Assembly: GCF_021917145.1 (NCBI RefSeq)
Contig: NC_061071.1
Coordinates: forward strand, 5,960,037-6,024,036
Direction: 5' to 3'
DNA length: 64,000 nucleotides
Source of the DNA: Hypomesus transpacificus
Taxonomy: Eukaryota; Chordata; Actinopteri; Osmeriformes; Osmeridae
Both the position numbers and the translations under genes were made by a program. The notes beneath the pieces were generated by a model. That model did no database searches. It was not told the origin of the DNA and saw only the letters and a list, made by a program, of their open reading frames with translations. Shown one piece after another: positions 44,274-58,500 of this stretch; positions within the stretch are counted from its first letter, which is position 1; the number at the start of each line of letters is the position of its first letter.

Positions 44274-46274
44274 TTAAGAAGGATAAGTGTACTGCCTGTC
44301 TTGTCCTTCTGAAGTTGTTGCAGGGCTGGCTGGTTGGGCCTTGCTGCGGGCAGAGCTTGTTGCCTGCATGCTGCGGGTAGGGCTTGGTGCCTGTGTGCTG
44401 GTAGTGCAGTGTCGAACAGCTACGGTTTTGCCCTCTTCTCGGCCAGCCACTCTTCGACCGAGCACCCAGCTGTGGACGAGCAGAAGTTTTCTGACCGAAA
44501 GCGGCTGTGGCCAAACTCCTTGGTCTTTGGCTGACCACAGAGCTCGCAGGTGAACTTGATGAAACTCCTCTCCTTCTTTGTAGTAGGAGTTGTACCCTGC
44601 GTGACATTGGACGTGGCCATGTCCGTCTTCTTTTTCCTCCGGCAGGCTGTTGTCTTCAAACGGCCGATTCAGCCTGGACCTCGACCTGAGGAGGCTGCTG
44701 ACCCCCCCTCCGTTCTGCCTGACCGGACGTATCCTCAGATTCGACATAGGGACGGGGGTTGTCTGGCTGCTCTGCAGACTGAAGTAGCTGCATGGCTGCA
44801 GGGAGTGGTGCACTGAACAGTCACTGAACAGTGTATTCATTCAGTCCTTGTCCTGAATTTATTGAATGCATTGAACCAATGTTTGTCTGGTGTCTCACCT
44901 CAGACCTGTTTGCCATGGGAGTCCCTGCCAGTAGTCCTAAGACTACAGACAACCTAGCTCTGAGGGTCTTCGACACACACAAGTCTCTATACCTCGCCAA
45001 GGTCTTGGTTCTTATAGAGGTGAACCAGAACGTGGAACTATATACAAGCAAACGTCCCACTTACCCAACAGGATGCTCAGTGTCTCTGTCACTTTGCCCC
45101 CTTAGTAGCGTCTCTCTGTTCTGCCAGCCACACCTCAACGCTCTTCCCTCCAGAGGCCACAGAGCAGAAGTGGGTGCCGCCAAACTGGGTGTGTCCTGTG
45201 TCTTTCCTCTTTGGCAGCCCACACTTGCTGCACAGGAATTGTCTTGGGGCCTTCCGGGGCTGGTCGGTGCCACCCGCCTCCATCTGTCGTTTCCTCCAGG
45301 CAGTGGTACGTGGGACTGTCTCTGGAGGAGGAGGGTGGGGGGGTTCACCGACATTGTCCTGGGACAGAGCGGTTGAGGCTGGCGGTTGAGGCTGGTGGCT
45401 GGGCTGGCAGAATGGGCACTGGGGCGGGCCGTCGCTGTTGGGTAGCCTGGCGTGTGAGGTCCTGCGGCGTCTCAAAGGGGAAGGGCTGCCAGTGTCCCTC
45501 CTGCTGGTACTGGAGGGGCCTGGTAGCAGGGAGAGGCTGGGCAGCAAGACTTGGACCCGGAGCAGGGGGGGCCAAGTCTTGTAGGAGGATGGCACTCTCC
45601 CTCTCCTTCTGACGCACGCAGTACCTGTAACACACACACAGACAACATTGTCAGTCATGTATTACACACAGCCATGTTTATAGACTGCCCTCCCTTAATA
45701 CTGTTACATTTTCAGATATCTCACCATTGTGATAAGGTCCGCTGATTGAGCTCAAAGAGCTGTAGGTTGGTCTGGGCCATCAGCCTCGGGTTGTCCAGCA
45801 CTGCGTCTCTGATGGCCACATAGTCCGCCATAACGAGGGACCACCTGGTCCTTTTGACCCCGGCGGACTGCGTGGCCGATGGATTGAGACGGCAGAGCTG
45901 GCTGCAAACGGCCTCCACAAGGCGACTCGTGCTTGGCCAGCTTGCAGGACCCGAGGCGGTTCCGAGCAGGCAACTAGAAGAAAAAATGACTGTTGTAGAC
46001 TCCCCCTATATTTAATATGAGCTGTAGATGCCTTTTCTGTATTATCAATTGAATGAAAATAAAACATACCGCTTGAGTGAATCCCTGCCTGCCACACCGG
46101 GAGACTTGGTTGCCTTGAACCTCCCCCTGACCAACCTCTCCTAGTGTCGCGCAGGGTGGACCAGATGCCGTTTGTCTGGCTCTGGTTGAGCCTGCCACAG
46201 CTCCACCAGGCGGTCTACCCTGCTCTCACTCAGCCCCGGAAGGTGACGCACCTCTACCAAGGCCGTGGCCAGCC
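44274..46274 (-). pseudogene. 3' exons of the family, right arm 1
   Basis: Mirror of copy B from 27,822: part of the exon with ECKGPDGQ... is cut by the gap; then come SLVMADYVAIRDAV...FELNQRTLSQW (45,721-45,973), the YCVRQKERE exon and its zinc motif (45,089-45,635), and the second zinc module (44,420-44,659). It carries the same TAG (46141-46143) and the 13-bp duplication. Confidence 0.65.
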
Positions 46275-46374
46275 NNNNNNNNNNNNNNNNNNNNNNNNNN
46301 NNNNNNNNNNNNNNNNNNNNNNNNNNNNNNNNNNNNNNNNNNNNNNNNNNNNNNNNNNNNNNNNNNNNNNNNNN
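46275..46374. other. Assembly gap of exactly 100 N
   Basis: A run of 100 N, the conventional placeholder for a gap of unknown size between scaffolded contigs. The left contig ends at the equivalent of 27,822 of the arm. The right contig starts at the equivalent of 29,114. Open frames drawn across it are artefacts. Confidence 0.99.
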
Positions 46375-46516
46375 TTGTGTGTGTCGAAGACCCTCAGAGC
46401 TAGGTTGTCTGTAGTCTTAGGACTACTGGCAGGGACTCCCATGGCAAACAGGTCTGAGGTGAGACACCAGACAAACATTGGTTCAATGCATTCAATAAAT
46501 TCAGGACAAGGACTGA

Positions 46517-46937
46517 ATGAATACACTGTTCAGTGACTGTTCAGTGCACCACTCCCTGCAGCCATGCAGCTACTTCAGTCTGCAGAGCAGCCAGACAACC
46601 CCCGTCCCTATGTCGAATCTGAGGATACGTCCGGTCAGGCAGAACGGAGGGGGGGTCAGCAGCCTCCTCAGGTCGAGGTCCAGGCTGAATCGGCCGTTTG
46701 AAGACAACAGCCTGCCGGAGGAAAAAGAAGACGGACATGGCCACGTCCAATGTCACGCAGGGTACAACTCCTACTACAAAGAAGGAGAGGAGTTTCATCA
46801 AGTTCACCTGCGAGCTCTGTGGTCAGCCAAAGACCAAGGAGTTTGGCCACAGCCGCTTTCGGTCAGAAAACTTCTGCTCGTCCACAGCTGGGTGCTCGGT
46901 CGAAGAGTGGCTGGCCGAGAAGAGGGCAAAACCGTAG
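46517..46937 (+). pseudogene. Second zinc module, left arm 2
   Basis: Same as 29256-29676; the CELCGQPKTKEFGHSRF motif is in the frame 46698-46937. All upstream exons of the gene lie beyond the gap. Confidence 0.55.
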
Positions 46938-47335
46938 CTGTTCGACACTGCACTACCAGCACACAGGCACCAAGCCCTACCCGCAGCATGCAGGCAACAA
47001 GCTCTGCCCGCAGCAAGGCCCAACCAGCCAGCCCTGCAACAACTTCAGAAGGACAAGACAGGCAGTACACTTATCCTTCTTAATGTGGCTTGTCACTGAC
47101 TGAAGTGCCTACGTATCTATCTATTCTTCCTATGAACCCAGTTATGACTGCTTTAAACAAGTACCGGTTGGCTACACACCTCATGCCGGGCTTATACAGA
47201 TGTGTGTATTGGCACTTTAATTATTATATCCACATATCAATGTATAATTATTAAATCCACTGCAACAATAGGACAAAGGAACACCAACAAAATGTGAATA
47301 GCCTACAAACAATAAGCATACTACTGTAACAGGCT

Positions 47336-48215
47336 TAGAGCCGCAACAAACGCTTATTATTATTAATAATCGACTTATCTAACGATTATTAGAACCATAA
47401 GTCGACTAATCATCTATTTTTTTCATTGATTAATCAGAATGCTTTGAATGATTATTCAGCTTATACAATTTGTTAAAACACTGAGTTATAATTATTCTAA
47501 CTAATAAATAAAACCAAGAAATCACTTCAGCTTTTGAAAAAAATATTTGTATTAAACTTTGAGCCAACTGAACAGGCTATTACATCTCTTTTTGTCCAAT
47601 TTTGTCCAACCTAAATAAAAAAATCAAGTCTCTTGTTAGACAACAGGGTTCTGTTCAATGAAAAACAGTGAGTAACAGTATAATTTCTGGACTGGCTTTT
47701 TGTTTGTCTCATTACAATGGTCATATACACTGATCTGTCTAACTGCTGTCTGTGGACATGTTGCTACTGTGTTAGTATTCGTGAAATACTGCGTAATTTG
47801 TTATTACCAACTGGTGTAGCTAACTAGCCATCCAGCTTGAGCACGCTCACCTCTTGCAGTCTCCTCTCGTGCGGGGATGCTTTCGTTTTAAATGTTTATG
47901 CATGCACGTTGTGCTACCATGGAAAACAAGTTCGGCCTTGCACACATTCCATATGACAGTATTTTTAGTTGAATCTTTGGTGAAACGTTCCCACACGCGA
48001 CTTTATCAGGCCCGTTTGCACCCTAAAATGTTAACCGCTTTTTTCTTCTATTGGATAGCATACGGGAGGGCTGCTTTAGTCTACCGCTACAGCGCCGCAC
48101 TGGTCAAATCACGTTAGTGCAGGCATTTAAAATAGGTCCTATGAGATCAAACGATTTGTCGACAATTTTTTAATGTCGACGCTGTCGATAACGTCGAATT
48201 ATCGTTGCAGCCCTT
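47336..48215. mobile_element. 880-bp hAT-like element, left arm 2
   Basis: Same as 30075-30954 with its 8-bp flanks. Confidence 0.8.
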
Positions 48216-48961
48216 AACAGGCTAGAGGCTATTCTAGGTTTTAAAACTGGTCGTAGCATTCACTATCTAACCACTCGTTCAGGTGCTTTCTCGAGTGTTT
48301 GCAACCAACTACCGCACACGTCGTTCCCGAACCACTTTTCTTCATGTTGTAAATTGTATATCCTCTTTGACACTGCAACATCAGTGCTTTGTCGGCAAAA
48401 CGGAGCTAGCTAGCAAAACAAACCCAGCCCGCCAGAACGGAAGTGGATTGCATATAGGCAGACATTAGTGAAGGTCAGAGGTCGAAGAGCTGGATGTTAA
48501 AGAATTAAGAATGGGCTTTTAGGGGTGCCAAGATTAAGATTAGGTAAGAGGTCGAAGAGTTAGGGTTAAGGACTCACGGTCAGGTATGGTTATCGACGGT
48601 TGACGTTAGGATAACCTACAGGTTGGGGATATTAGTTGTCACTAGGTGTAAAAAAGAGAGGGAGGACTTTTGGGTTGTGGTCATAAGTAAGTGGCCAATA
48701 AGTTATGATAAAGGATCTATGGTCAGATATGGCAGTGAAATTTAGGTTTAGGTGAAAGATCAGGGAGCTCGATTTCAGAAAACTAAATAATAGGAAGGCT
48801 GCTGAGAGTAGGTTAACATACGTGATTTAAACATCAGAATAAGGACTTAAGGTCAGATATGACTCCTGATGGTCGAGGCTAAGATAGTCTACATATTAGG
48901 AACATGTATTGTCAAAATACGCAAGGGAGAGAGAAAAAATAGATTATGTACGTGTGTGTAC

Positions 48962-49775
48962 TAGGGATGTAACGATATTGACGAGATTGCGCTATCGCGG
49001 TGGTCAACGTGTCTCGATATCGTCGTGGTTGGGTTACAATATTAAAATGACAGGTGTCCGTCAAAAAGCAAGAGGAATAAACACAGTCCCGCGGAACAAA
49101 TCATTGTTAATTACATAGACCATGATCCTTTGCGCTGCGTTGTCACAACAACCATTGTTAAGCCAATAGGATTGCCCGCTGCACGCTGTCCACACAAGCT
49201 CGCAAGCCAGCATGGTACTTGGATGAAAACAACAACCCCGAAGTTGAGATTGTGCCAGCCCCTGCAGCTTTTAAATCAGATGTCTGGAAACATTTTGGTT
49301 TTGCCGTGTCAAAAAACGCAAAAGGAGATAACGTGGCTATGTGCAAGCACTGCCACAGTAAACTGTGATACAACACGTGTAACACAAGCAACATGCTAAG
49401 TCATCTGACAACCCATCATCCCGAAAAGTTTGCAGATTCTCTCACAAAGAAAGTAATCTCCGGTCAAAAAACCCTGAAGGAGGCATTTTTTATTATTATT
49501 ATTATACAGAATATTGATGTTCCTGACTACAACTTGCACTTTAAAAGCACTATGTGATCAGCGTTTTATGTTGTCATTATCCATAAATACAACAATAAAT
49601 TGCCTGTTGACTGGCAAAAGCAGAATAAATGTCGTATTTGTTTTGCTATTATCATCACAAACACTATCGTGAGCTATTTAACAATACCGTGAGCTTTTCC
49701 ACAATAAATATCGTACCGTGAGGTCAATATCGAAATTGTATCGTACCGTGAGATTTTGATATCGTTACATCCCTA
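48962..49775 (+). mobile_element. BED-finger hAT element, left arm 2 (frame broken)
   Basis: Same insertion as 31701-32514, but codon 50 of the BED frame is TGA (49366-49368), between the Cys and His zinc ligands, so no finger can be made. Confidence 0.88.
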
Positions 49776-52700
49776 GTGTGTACGCGAGAGAGAGAGAGTG
49801 TGAGTTAGAGGTAGTGTGCATGTGTGTGTGGGGGAGAGAGAGAGAGATAGAAGAGCATAGTGGAGAGATCTGCAGGTCCCAGTGTTAGTAATTACCCAAA
49901 TGGCCATTGTAGTGGCACCTAAGGTCAAAGGCTGTACCTTGGAAACGTATGGTTAGGAGCCAGGGACCAGATGGTAACCGAGAAGCCTGGAGGAGAATTA
50001 ATTGGAGAAGGTATAAAATTAGTATGTATCAAAGACCAAGGAAGAGAAAATCATGAGAGGCAGTTATATTGAGTCAATGAGGTGTGATATGGTATGGTGT
50101 ATGACTAAGGAATAAATGAGAGGCAGGGGGTAACATTGGATAATGATGACAAGGAAGACATGAGGGTGTGACAACATGGAGCTGAGAATAACCCCAAAGG
50201 AAAAGAGGGAAAAGTAAAAACATTAATAGTGGAGGTGACAAGAGGGATAGTGAGGACAGAAAGTGAGACCTGATAACTGTCCTAGTTTAGGAATAATATT
50301 ATAGATTAAATTATCTAAAAGAAAAATTGTGAATAAATGTGATACCAGATCACTGTCACCATATGGTGAAATATTGAATTAAAGTACTAAAGTAGATGAT
50401 AATGAAAGAAAAAAGCATGATGGAGAAGAAGGTTCAAAATTTACGGGAGAAAATGGCTACCGAATGTAAGCCTCGTATGGTGGGGCCCAGTAAGAGACCG
50501 CATGTAGGTCTAAAATGGCTGCCAAATGCAGACCACGTGTATCAGACCGGGTCATGTAAGATTGAGGGGAACAAAATGGTAGTCAACCGCTGAGCACATG
50601 TGTCGGGCTCCTTAAAGGAGAGAATGTGCTAGGCCTCAAAGACCGTAAGGGAAACCAAAACCACTAACAAGGTCAGTAGAGAAAAATAAATACAATTAAC
50701 ATGGAGAGAATCCGATATAGTGTAAATAAAAAATAACATACAGTAAAATTAAGAAGGAAAAGGATTATCCTTTAACGGCTAATATCCATGTGGACGGAGT
50801 AGGCTATAACTAGGTAATTAAGCTAGCGCCATAGCACAGGTCCCGGAGATTCTTATTAACGTGTCCCAAGAGTGGGGGAACAATAACAAAAAGAGTAATA
50901 ATAACAGTACACAGTGGAAGACAAGGGGAGACATAATGGGTTAGTGTATAACGTATGAGAGAAATAAATGTATGATGCCATGTGTAATTATTTAAGTTAT
51001 GAAATCAGTAGGAGGCCCACACAAGCTAGCCCGTGGCATCGGAGGCTTATGGCTAAAGACGGAGCACGCACGGACAAAGAACCAAAATGGGTAACAAGCG
51101 CAGTGACAAGATAAAACGCAAACATTGATGGATAAATAGACTAATTTCAAAATTCTCTGATTAGTGTAAACTTTAGGAAACTTACTGGAAAGCAACAGAG
51201 GCGGTGTAGGGATGGTTCGTGAGGGAGCAGGCGGTGGCCCCGGGAGACCCACAGAAGATCCAGTCAAGGGACGAAGACGAGGTTGTCAGAAGAGTTGGAA
51301 TTTTTTTGAAAGAATAATAAAAATTAAAATATGAAAAATAATTTCGTTTTTTCAGGAACACCGAGTTTTAGGATGCGAAACGGAGGTCGTAGAACACGGA
51401 GTGGTCGGTGAGAAAAATGAAATTTTGGTTAAAGATAATATAATTAGTCTAATTGAAGTGAGAAAAAAAGTTTTCTGAGGTCAAGTAAAGTTAAGCGGAC
51501 TGGAAATGAATCCAAACGGTGAACAGCTAACAGAACTGGAAATAAATTCAAGCAAAGGTAATCTAAGGACGGTGCACACGGGCAATATTAAAGAAAAGAC
51601 TGAAGCCCTGAATCAAAATGGAAGACCGCTAGACTAATATCGACGAGTGCGGATGGAAGGTCCAATCAGGTGTAGGGGGCGGGAGCTCGGGTAACAGGTG
51701 CGTGGGATTGAAGGCAAACCCTTGATTGACACAACGAGGCCGGAAGTACCCGGCACCGATTGTAAATGAAAAGCAAGAAGCTAGCTTGTGAATAGCCATA
51801 ATTAGGTGGAGCATGAAGACCAGAGATTGGGACACATCAATGGGTGGAAACGAAATTGCTGTAACAGTAATAGGTCGGAGAGATGAGGGTCATCCTAGAG
51901 TAAATACATTCATTAGTGAATTAAATAATGTGAAATGCGCGAAACCGGAAGCAGCAGTCGTCCGATTTAAACAGGAGGTAAAATGCTAACATACAAACAA
52001 CCAATCCCAAGGGCAACGCAGACACCAGAGATTAGTTGAACGAGATATTAGGGGAATGTAATTGTTATTATTGGGAGGGTTTGGAAAGGTGTAGACCAGT
52101 CCAGAAACTAGACGAGTATTACAAAATCCGATGTAAGATAATGGACAATGCAGTATATCCGAGGAGGTACGTGACGTCATAGGGAATCCCTGAGAAAGAC
52201 CGGTCGGGGCATCTGTCACCCCGTGGAATTAAGGTGCAACGCATGCCATGGATGTACAGGGATGAAATATTATGATCATTGAATGAATAAAGATATCAAT
52301 ATGTGAACATGTGTAGTGTATTGATTTGTTGGCAAATTACTAGGAGCCCCGTTAGGGCTGAAAGTATTGTATTAAAGTGACCCAGCGTGTATAAGTAGAT
52401 TAAAAGTGGGTAAAGTCCGGGGTGAATCCAAGTAGAAAGGAATATGATCCATAAATATATAGTAGTACGGCCGGGTCCAAGAGACATTAAAATCCTTTTT
52501 AGAAACATATCCGCAGTGAGAACATTTGAATAGAGGCCCAGTTAAAGGTGCATCTATTTGGTAGAAATACAATCTGTAATGTAAGTAAATTAGAGAAAGG
52601 CAAACTCCACATAGTGAAAAAGCCCATCTCTGTGAAAGTATACAATATAGCCAAGACCAGCAGGTGTAAAATCACTGGTAATAAACGTAATCAAGAGCAA

Positions 52701-53055
52701 TCAACAATATAGACTGAGTTTAAGTGTACCAATTTTGTACCACCAGCATTGTAGTCATAGTGAGGTAAAGGGTCAACTCCATTTTATGAAAAGGCTAGTC
52801 CTGTTGAAGTATATAGTGTTGCCTAAATCAGTAGATGCGAGTTCACCAACCATAAACGTTATAAACAGTATGAAATATTAATATTATAAATAGGCCAAAT
52901 TAAAGGTGCATCCATTTGGTGGGTACACAACCCTTATTGAGGTAAAGTGAAAGGTTAACTCTATTTAGTGAAATAACTAACCCTGGTGAAAACATACCAT
53001 ATTGTCTGGACCCGCAGGTATAAGATTACCTCACACCGACGTGATCAAGAGTAAT

Positions 53056-55562
53056 TCTTTAAAGATACGGGCCCTGATCCCTAAGGGGTCAAGGTTAACG
53101 TCCTCAGATTATAATGAGGTCAGTGGTAATAGTAGACTACTACGGCTGTTGTCAAATAGGAGTCTGAGTGCTGTGATCAGTACAGGGTCCAAGCATTGAA
53201 GATATCCCGAACACTAAGGCCCCCAGGATATAAGGAGGAGAGCCTCCATATCCATTTTCTCTCGCCGGCCTGCCTTAGTATACGCGTCCACTCTTGGTTG
53301 TGTTCCAGGCTGCTCATGTTAAGAGATTCGGCTCCGTGTCTCAGGAAGTGGGGGACTAGGTGTGAGTCTAAGTTGCGGCGGTTATTGATATTATAGAGAT
53401 GTTGGGTGAGGCGTTGTTGGAGAGAATTACCCGTCTCACCGACATAGCGCAAGCCGCATGCACTGCACGTGATCACATACACTGCGTTACAGGTCGACGG
53501 TGGCAGGGAGGCTACTGTGAGCCTGACCTTGAGCGTTCGACAGTGAATGGCAGCGAGGGGTGAAAAGTGTGTGTGCGTCGGCTGCGGAGTCTGGCTAAGT
53601 GGTCTGAGGCCACTTCGGACCAGGAACTCACCAACACTGCAGTTTTTCTTATAAGCCGAGTTGAGGGTGGCTCCTTCCAAAGTGCCAGAGCCTCTCAGGT
53701 GCTGAACCAGGTTCTGTTTTAGTCTACGGTTCAGGAGCCGGGGTCGGTGCGGCGTGAACAACATGGCGAGACCATGGAATGTTGGTTTGAGTGAAAAGAA
53801 CCTCGAAAGAATTAGCATTTCAATATCCCTTTGTGAGGATAGGACAGGACAGGAGCAAAACACTATACATTTAGAATACTCAGGGCCTTTGACCATTGAC
53901 CATGATGGACACCAGCAGGATGAGACAAGTTCAGAAGGTCAAGTTGTGTGGTGACACATCCATCCCCCCCCCCTTTGCTCAGTGTTGATGGGGATTAACA
54001 CAAGTCTTTGTTTTTTTAGAAAGGAAGAGGTCCAAAAGGCGTTGTCAGAGGACATGGTTTTACAGTAGTCAACCTAAGTCAACCTAGCATACGGAAGCCA
54101 CTACTCAGAGTTTATTCACAACCTGTTGTTGTGAGGGTCTCCCCTTGCAACAGCCTACAGATCTCTTATCCTACCTCTCCTCCTTCTGATTCACATCCAC
54201 AGACACTGAGGCGGAGACTGTGGTTTGGGGAGCCGACCGTGTACAGGCTGCCCCGGGCCCACACGTGCCGACGGATCCTTCACCGTAACACCCTCCTCAC
54301 CATGGACTGATGACGTCCGTGAGACACTACACAACCGGGATGACCTGCAAATGACGTTCCGGTCTCCTCACCTTCCTGCTGGGACGGCCACGCCCACCAC
54401 AACCTCGAAACCATTGACCTCTTCTACCTCAACGGATAACACTACCTCCAACACATGTTATACACTGGACTCTGATGTTTCAACACTCACTAACATTGAC
54501 ACAATGTATAACTGAGTAATATAGATTTTGTACCTCTTGGTCACCAACCATCCCTGTGGGAGGGGATCCCTCTTTGAATAGCTCCTCCCAAGGTGTCTTC
54601 CAAATTTCTCTCAAAAGAGTTTTACTGGGAGTTTTTCCTTGTCTACATTGAGGGTTTTGGTTGAGAGAGGTACAAGTCTATTCTAACATGTGATACCTCG
54701 GGGTATAGTACCCTGAACCATGTTATCAACTCTGAAATGTTTCTACTATAAGTCTATACTAACATGAGATACCTCAGGTAATAACATCCTGAACCATGTT
54801 ATTTACCTTGAAATATATCTGTTGCAAGTTTATACAAACATGTGATACCTCAGGTGACAATACCCTGAACCATGTTGTTTACTCTGAAATACATCTGCTA
54901 CTAGTTTATACTAACATGTGATACCTCAGGCGACAATACCCTGAATCATGTTATCAACTTTGTTGTTTATTGAATACACCTTCTCAGAATGGATCTCCTC
55001 CCACACATTACCTGTGTGGTACAATATTACCCCTACTGGGGCACCCCATCCTTGTGTTCATGTTGTTGCATCACACTGTGCACCATATACCTGGATGCGA
55101 GAGGACGAAGGACCACACCTGGATCTACGAGGAACACCTGTGTACAAGGAGATCACTAACCACCTCAATATGTATCTCTACATCTCTGCAATGTTTTGTT
55201 TTTTATAATCCATAACATACTGTAGTTTACGTACATGAGTAGTTTTTCTATAATTGCAAACTTTAACCGTATATCTTATCTGGACGTAGTGTTTATGGGA
55301 TAGATTTGACCTCTGACTCAACCTATTGCAAGGTAGTTTACTTTACATAATGGATACACTTTCAACTTTCCCCATTAATATTAATATTTATATACTATTT
55401 ATAACCTTTATGGTTGGCGACCGTGTGCCTGCTGAATTAGACCATGCTATATACTTCAACAGGACTAGCCCCCTCATAGAATGATGTTAACCTTGACTCC
55501 ACTAATTACTACAATGTTGATGGTACGGTATTACTACACCTTATACTTAGTCTATAATATTT
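53056..55562 (-). repeat. Palindrome 2 spacer (2,507 bp, inverted relative to spacer 1)
   Basis: The exact-length reverse complement of 35,795-38,301 (coordinate sum 91,357). It contains the 76-bp repeat at 54667-54952 and the GIY-YIG frame on minus. Confidence 0.92.
53177..53896 (-). CDS. GIY-YIG endonuclease-domain protein, second copy
   Basis: 239 residues, identical in sequence to the frame at 37461-38180, including Y140, YVG 151-153, R162, H166 and E212. It lies next to left arm 2 because the spacer is inverted. If the two palindromes are alleles, this is the other allele of one gene, not a paralogue. Confidence 0.72.
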   Translation of the reverse strand: MVKGPEYSKCIVFCSCPVLSSQRDIEMLILSRFFSLKPTFHGLAMLFTPHRPRLLNRRLKQNLVQHLRGSGTLEGATLNSAYKKNCSVGEFLVRSGLRPLSQTPQPTHTHFSPLAAIHCRTLKVRLTVASLPPSTCNAVYVITCSACGLRYVGETGNSLQQRLTQHLYNINNRRNLDSHLVPHFLRHGAESLNMSSLEHNQEWTRILRQAGERKWIWRLSSLYPGGLSVRDIFNAWTLY

Positions 55563-58500
55563 ATTACTCTTGATCACGTCGGTGTGGGGTAATCTTATAC
55601 CTGCGGGTCCAGACAATATGGTATGTTTTCACCAGGGTTAGTTATTTCACTAAATAGAGTTAACCTTTCACTTTACCTCAATAAGGGTTGTGTACCCACC
55701 AAATGGATGCACCTTTAATTTGGCCTATTTATAATATTAATATTTCATACTGTTTATAACGTTTATGGTTGGTGAACTCGCATCTACTGATTTAGGCAAC
55801 ACTATATACTTCAACAGGACTAGCCTTTTCATAAAATGGAGTTGACCCTTTACCTCACTATGACTACAATGCTGGTGGTACAAAATTGGTACACTTAAAC
55901 TCAGTCTATATTGTTGATTGCTCTTGATTACGTTTATTACCAGTGATTTTACACCTGCTGGTCTTGGCTATATTGTATACTTTCACAGAGATGGGCTTTT
56001 TCACTATGTGGAGTTTGCCTTTCTCTAATTTACTTACATTACAGATTGTATTTCTACCAAATAGATGCACCTTTAACTGGGCCTCTATTCAAATGTTCTC
56101 ACTGCGGATATGTTTCTAAAAAGGATTTTAATGTCTCTTGGACCCGGCCGTACTACTATATATTTATGGATCATATTCCTTTCTACTTGGATTCACCCCG
56201 GACTTTACCCACTTTTAATCTACTTATACACGCTGGGTCACTTTAATACAATACTTTCAGCCCTAACGGGGCTCCTAGTAATTTGCCAACAAATCAATAC
56301 ACTACACATGTTCACATATTGATATCTTTATTCATTCAATGATCATAATATTTCATCCCTGTACATCCATGGCATGCGTTGCACCTTAATTCCACGGGGT
56401 GACAGATGCCCCGACCGGTCTTTCTCAGGGATTCCCTATGACGTCACGTACCTCCTCGGATATACTGCATTGTCCATTATCTTACATCGGATTTTGTAAT
56501 ACTCGTCTAGTTTCTGGACTGGTCTACACCTTTCCAAACCCTCCCAATAATAACAATTACATTCCCCTAATATCTCGTTCAACTAATCTCTGGTGTCTGC
56601 GTTGCCCTTGGGATTGGTTGTTTGTATGTTAGCATTTTACCTCCTGTTTAAATCGGACGACTGCTGCTTCCGGTTTCGCGCATTTCACATTATTTAATTC
56701 ACTAATGAATGTATTTACTCTAGGATGACCCTCATCTCTCCGACCTATTACTGTTACAGCAATTTCGTTTCCACCCATTGATGTGTCCCAATCTCTGGTC
56801 TTCATGCTCCACCTAATTATGGCTATTCACAAGCTAGCTTCTTGCTTTTCATTTACAATCGGTGCCGGGTACTTCCGGCCTCGTTGTGTCAATCAAGGGT
56901 TTGCCTTCAATCCCACGCACCTGTTACCCGAGCTCCCGCCCCCTACACCTGATTGGACCTTCCATCCGCACTCGTCGATATTAGTCTAGCGGTCTTCCAT
57001 TTTGATTCAGGGCTTCAGTCTTTTCTTTAATATTGCCCGTGTGCACCGTCCTTAGATTACCTTTGCTTGAATTTATTTCCAGTTCTGTTAGCTGTTCACC
57101 GTTTGGATTCATTTCCAGTCCGCTTAACTTTACTTGACCTCAGAAAACTTTTTTTCTCACTTCAATTAGACTAATTATATTATCTTTAACCAAAATTTCA
57201 TTTTTCTCACCGACCACTCCGTGTTCTACGACCTCCGTTTCGCATCCTAAAACTCGGTGTTCCTGAAAAAACGAAATTATTTTTCATATTTTAATTTTTA
57301 TTATTCTTTCAAAAAAATTCCAACTCTTCTGACAACCTCGTCTTCGTCCCTTGACTGGATCTTCTGTGGGTCTCCCGGGGCCACCGCCTGCTCCCTCACG
57401 AACCATCCCTACACCGCCTCTGTTGCTTTCCAGTAAGTTTCCTAAAGTTTACACTAATCAGAGAATTTTGAAATTAGTCTATTTATCCATCAATGTTTGC
57501 GTTTTATCTTGTCACTGCGCTTGTTACCCATTTTGGTTCTTTGTCCGTGCGTGCTCCGTCTTTAGCCATAAGCCTCCGATGCCACGGGCTAGCTTGTGTG
57601 GGCCTCCTACTGATTTCATAACTTAAATAATTACACATGGCATCATACATTTATTTCTCTCATACGTTATACACTAACCCATTATGTCTCCCCTTGTCTT
57701 CCACTGTGTACTGTTATTATTACTCTTTTTGTTATTGTTCCCCCACTCTTGGGACACGTTAATAAGAATCTCCGGGACCTGTGCTATGGCGCTAGCTTAA
57801 TTACCTAGTTATAGCCTACTCCGTCCACATGGATATTAGCCGTTAAAGGATAATCCTTTTCCTTCTTAATTTTACTGTATGTTATTTTTTATTTACACTA
57901 TATCGGATTCTCTCCATGTTAATTGTATTTATTTTTCTCTACTGACCTTGTTAGTGGTTTTGGTTTCCCTTACGGTCTTTGAGGCCTAGCACATTCTCTC
58001 CTTTAAGGAGCCCGACACATGTGCTCAGCGGTTGACTACCATTTTGTTCCCCTCAATCTTACATGACCCGGTCTGATACACGTGGTCTGCATTTGGCAGC
58101 CATTTTAGACCTACATGCGGTCTCTTACTGGGCCCCACCATACGAGGCTTACATTCGGTAGCCATTTTCTCCCGTAAATTTTGAACCTTCTTCTCCATCA
58201 TGCTTTTTTCTTTCATTATCATCTACTTTAGTACTTTAATTCAATATTTCACCATATGGTGACAGTGATCTGGTATCACATTTATTCACAATTTTTCTTT
58301 TAGATAATTTAATCTATAATATTATTCCTAAACTAGGACAGTTATCAGGTCTCACTTTCTGTCCTCACTATCCCTCTTGTCACCTCCACTATTAATGTTT
58401 TTACTTTTCCCTCTTTTCCTTTGGGGTTATTCTCAGCTCCATGTTGTCACACCCTCATGTCTTCCTTGTCATCATTATCCAATGTTACCCCCTGCCTCTC

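Larger units (their letters stand above)
38302..46274 (-). repeat. Palindrome 1, right arm
   Basis: The reverse complement of 27,822-35,794. It carries on the minus strand the same 3' gene exons, and in mirror positions the hAT elements and array. It ends at the N gap. It differs from the left arm at 41072 (c; left 33024 is t), 38326 and 38340. Confidence 0.95.
46375..53055 (+). repeat. Palindrome 2, left arm
   Basis: Equals left arm 1 at a constant offset of 17,261 and equals the reverse complement of right arm 2 about the sum 108,618. Contig-specific bases: a51326 (g in palindrome 1) and t49366 (c in palindrome 1). Confidence 0.95.

Noticed and set aside
46144-46536. Open frame reading through the N gap
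   Set aside because: It joins two contigs through 100 N; it is an artefact and no product is implied.
53056-55562. Recombinational flip of the spacer as proof of an active inversion switch
   Set aside because: The reverse complement of arm-spacer-arm gives the same appearance, so contig orientation alone explains the inverted spacer.
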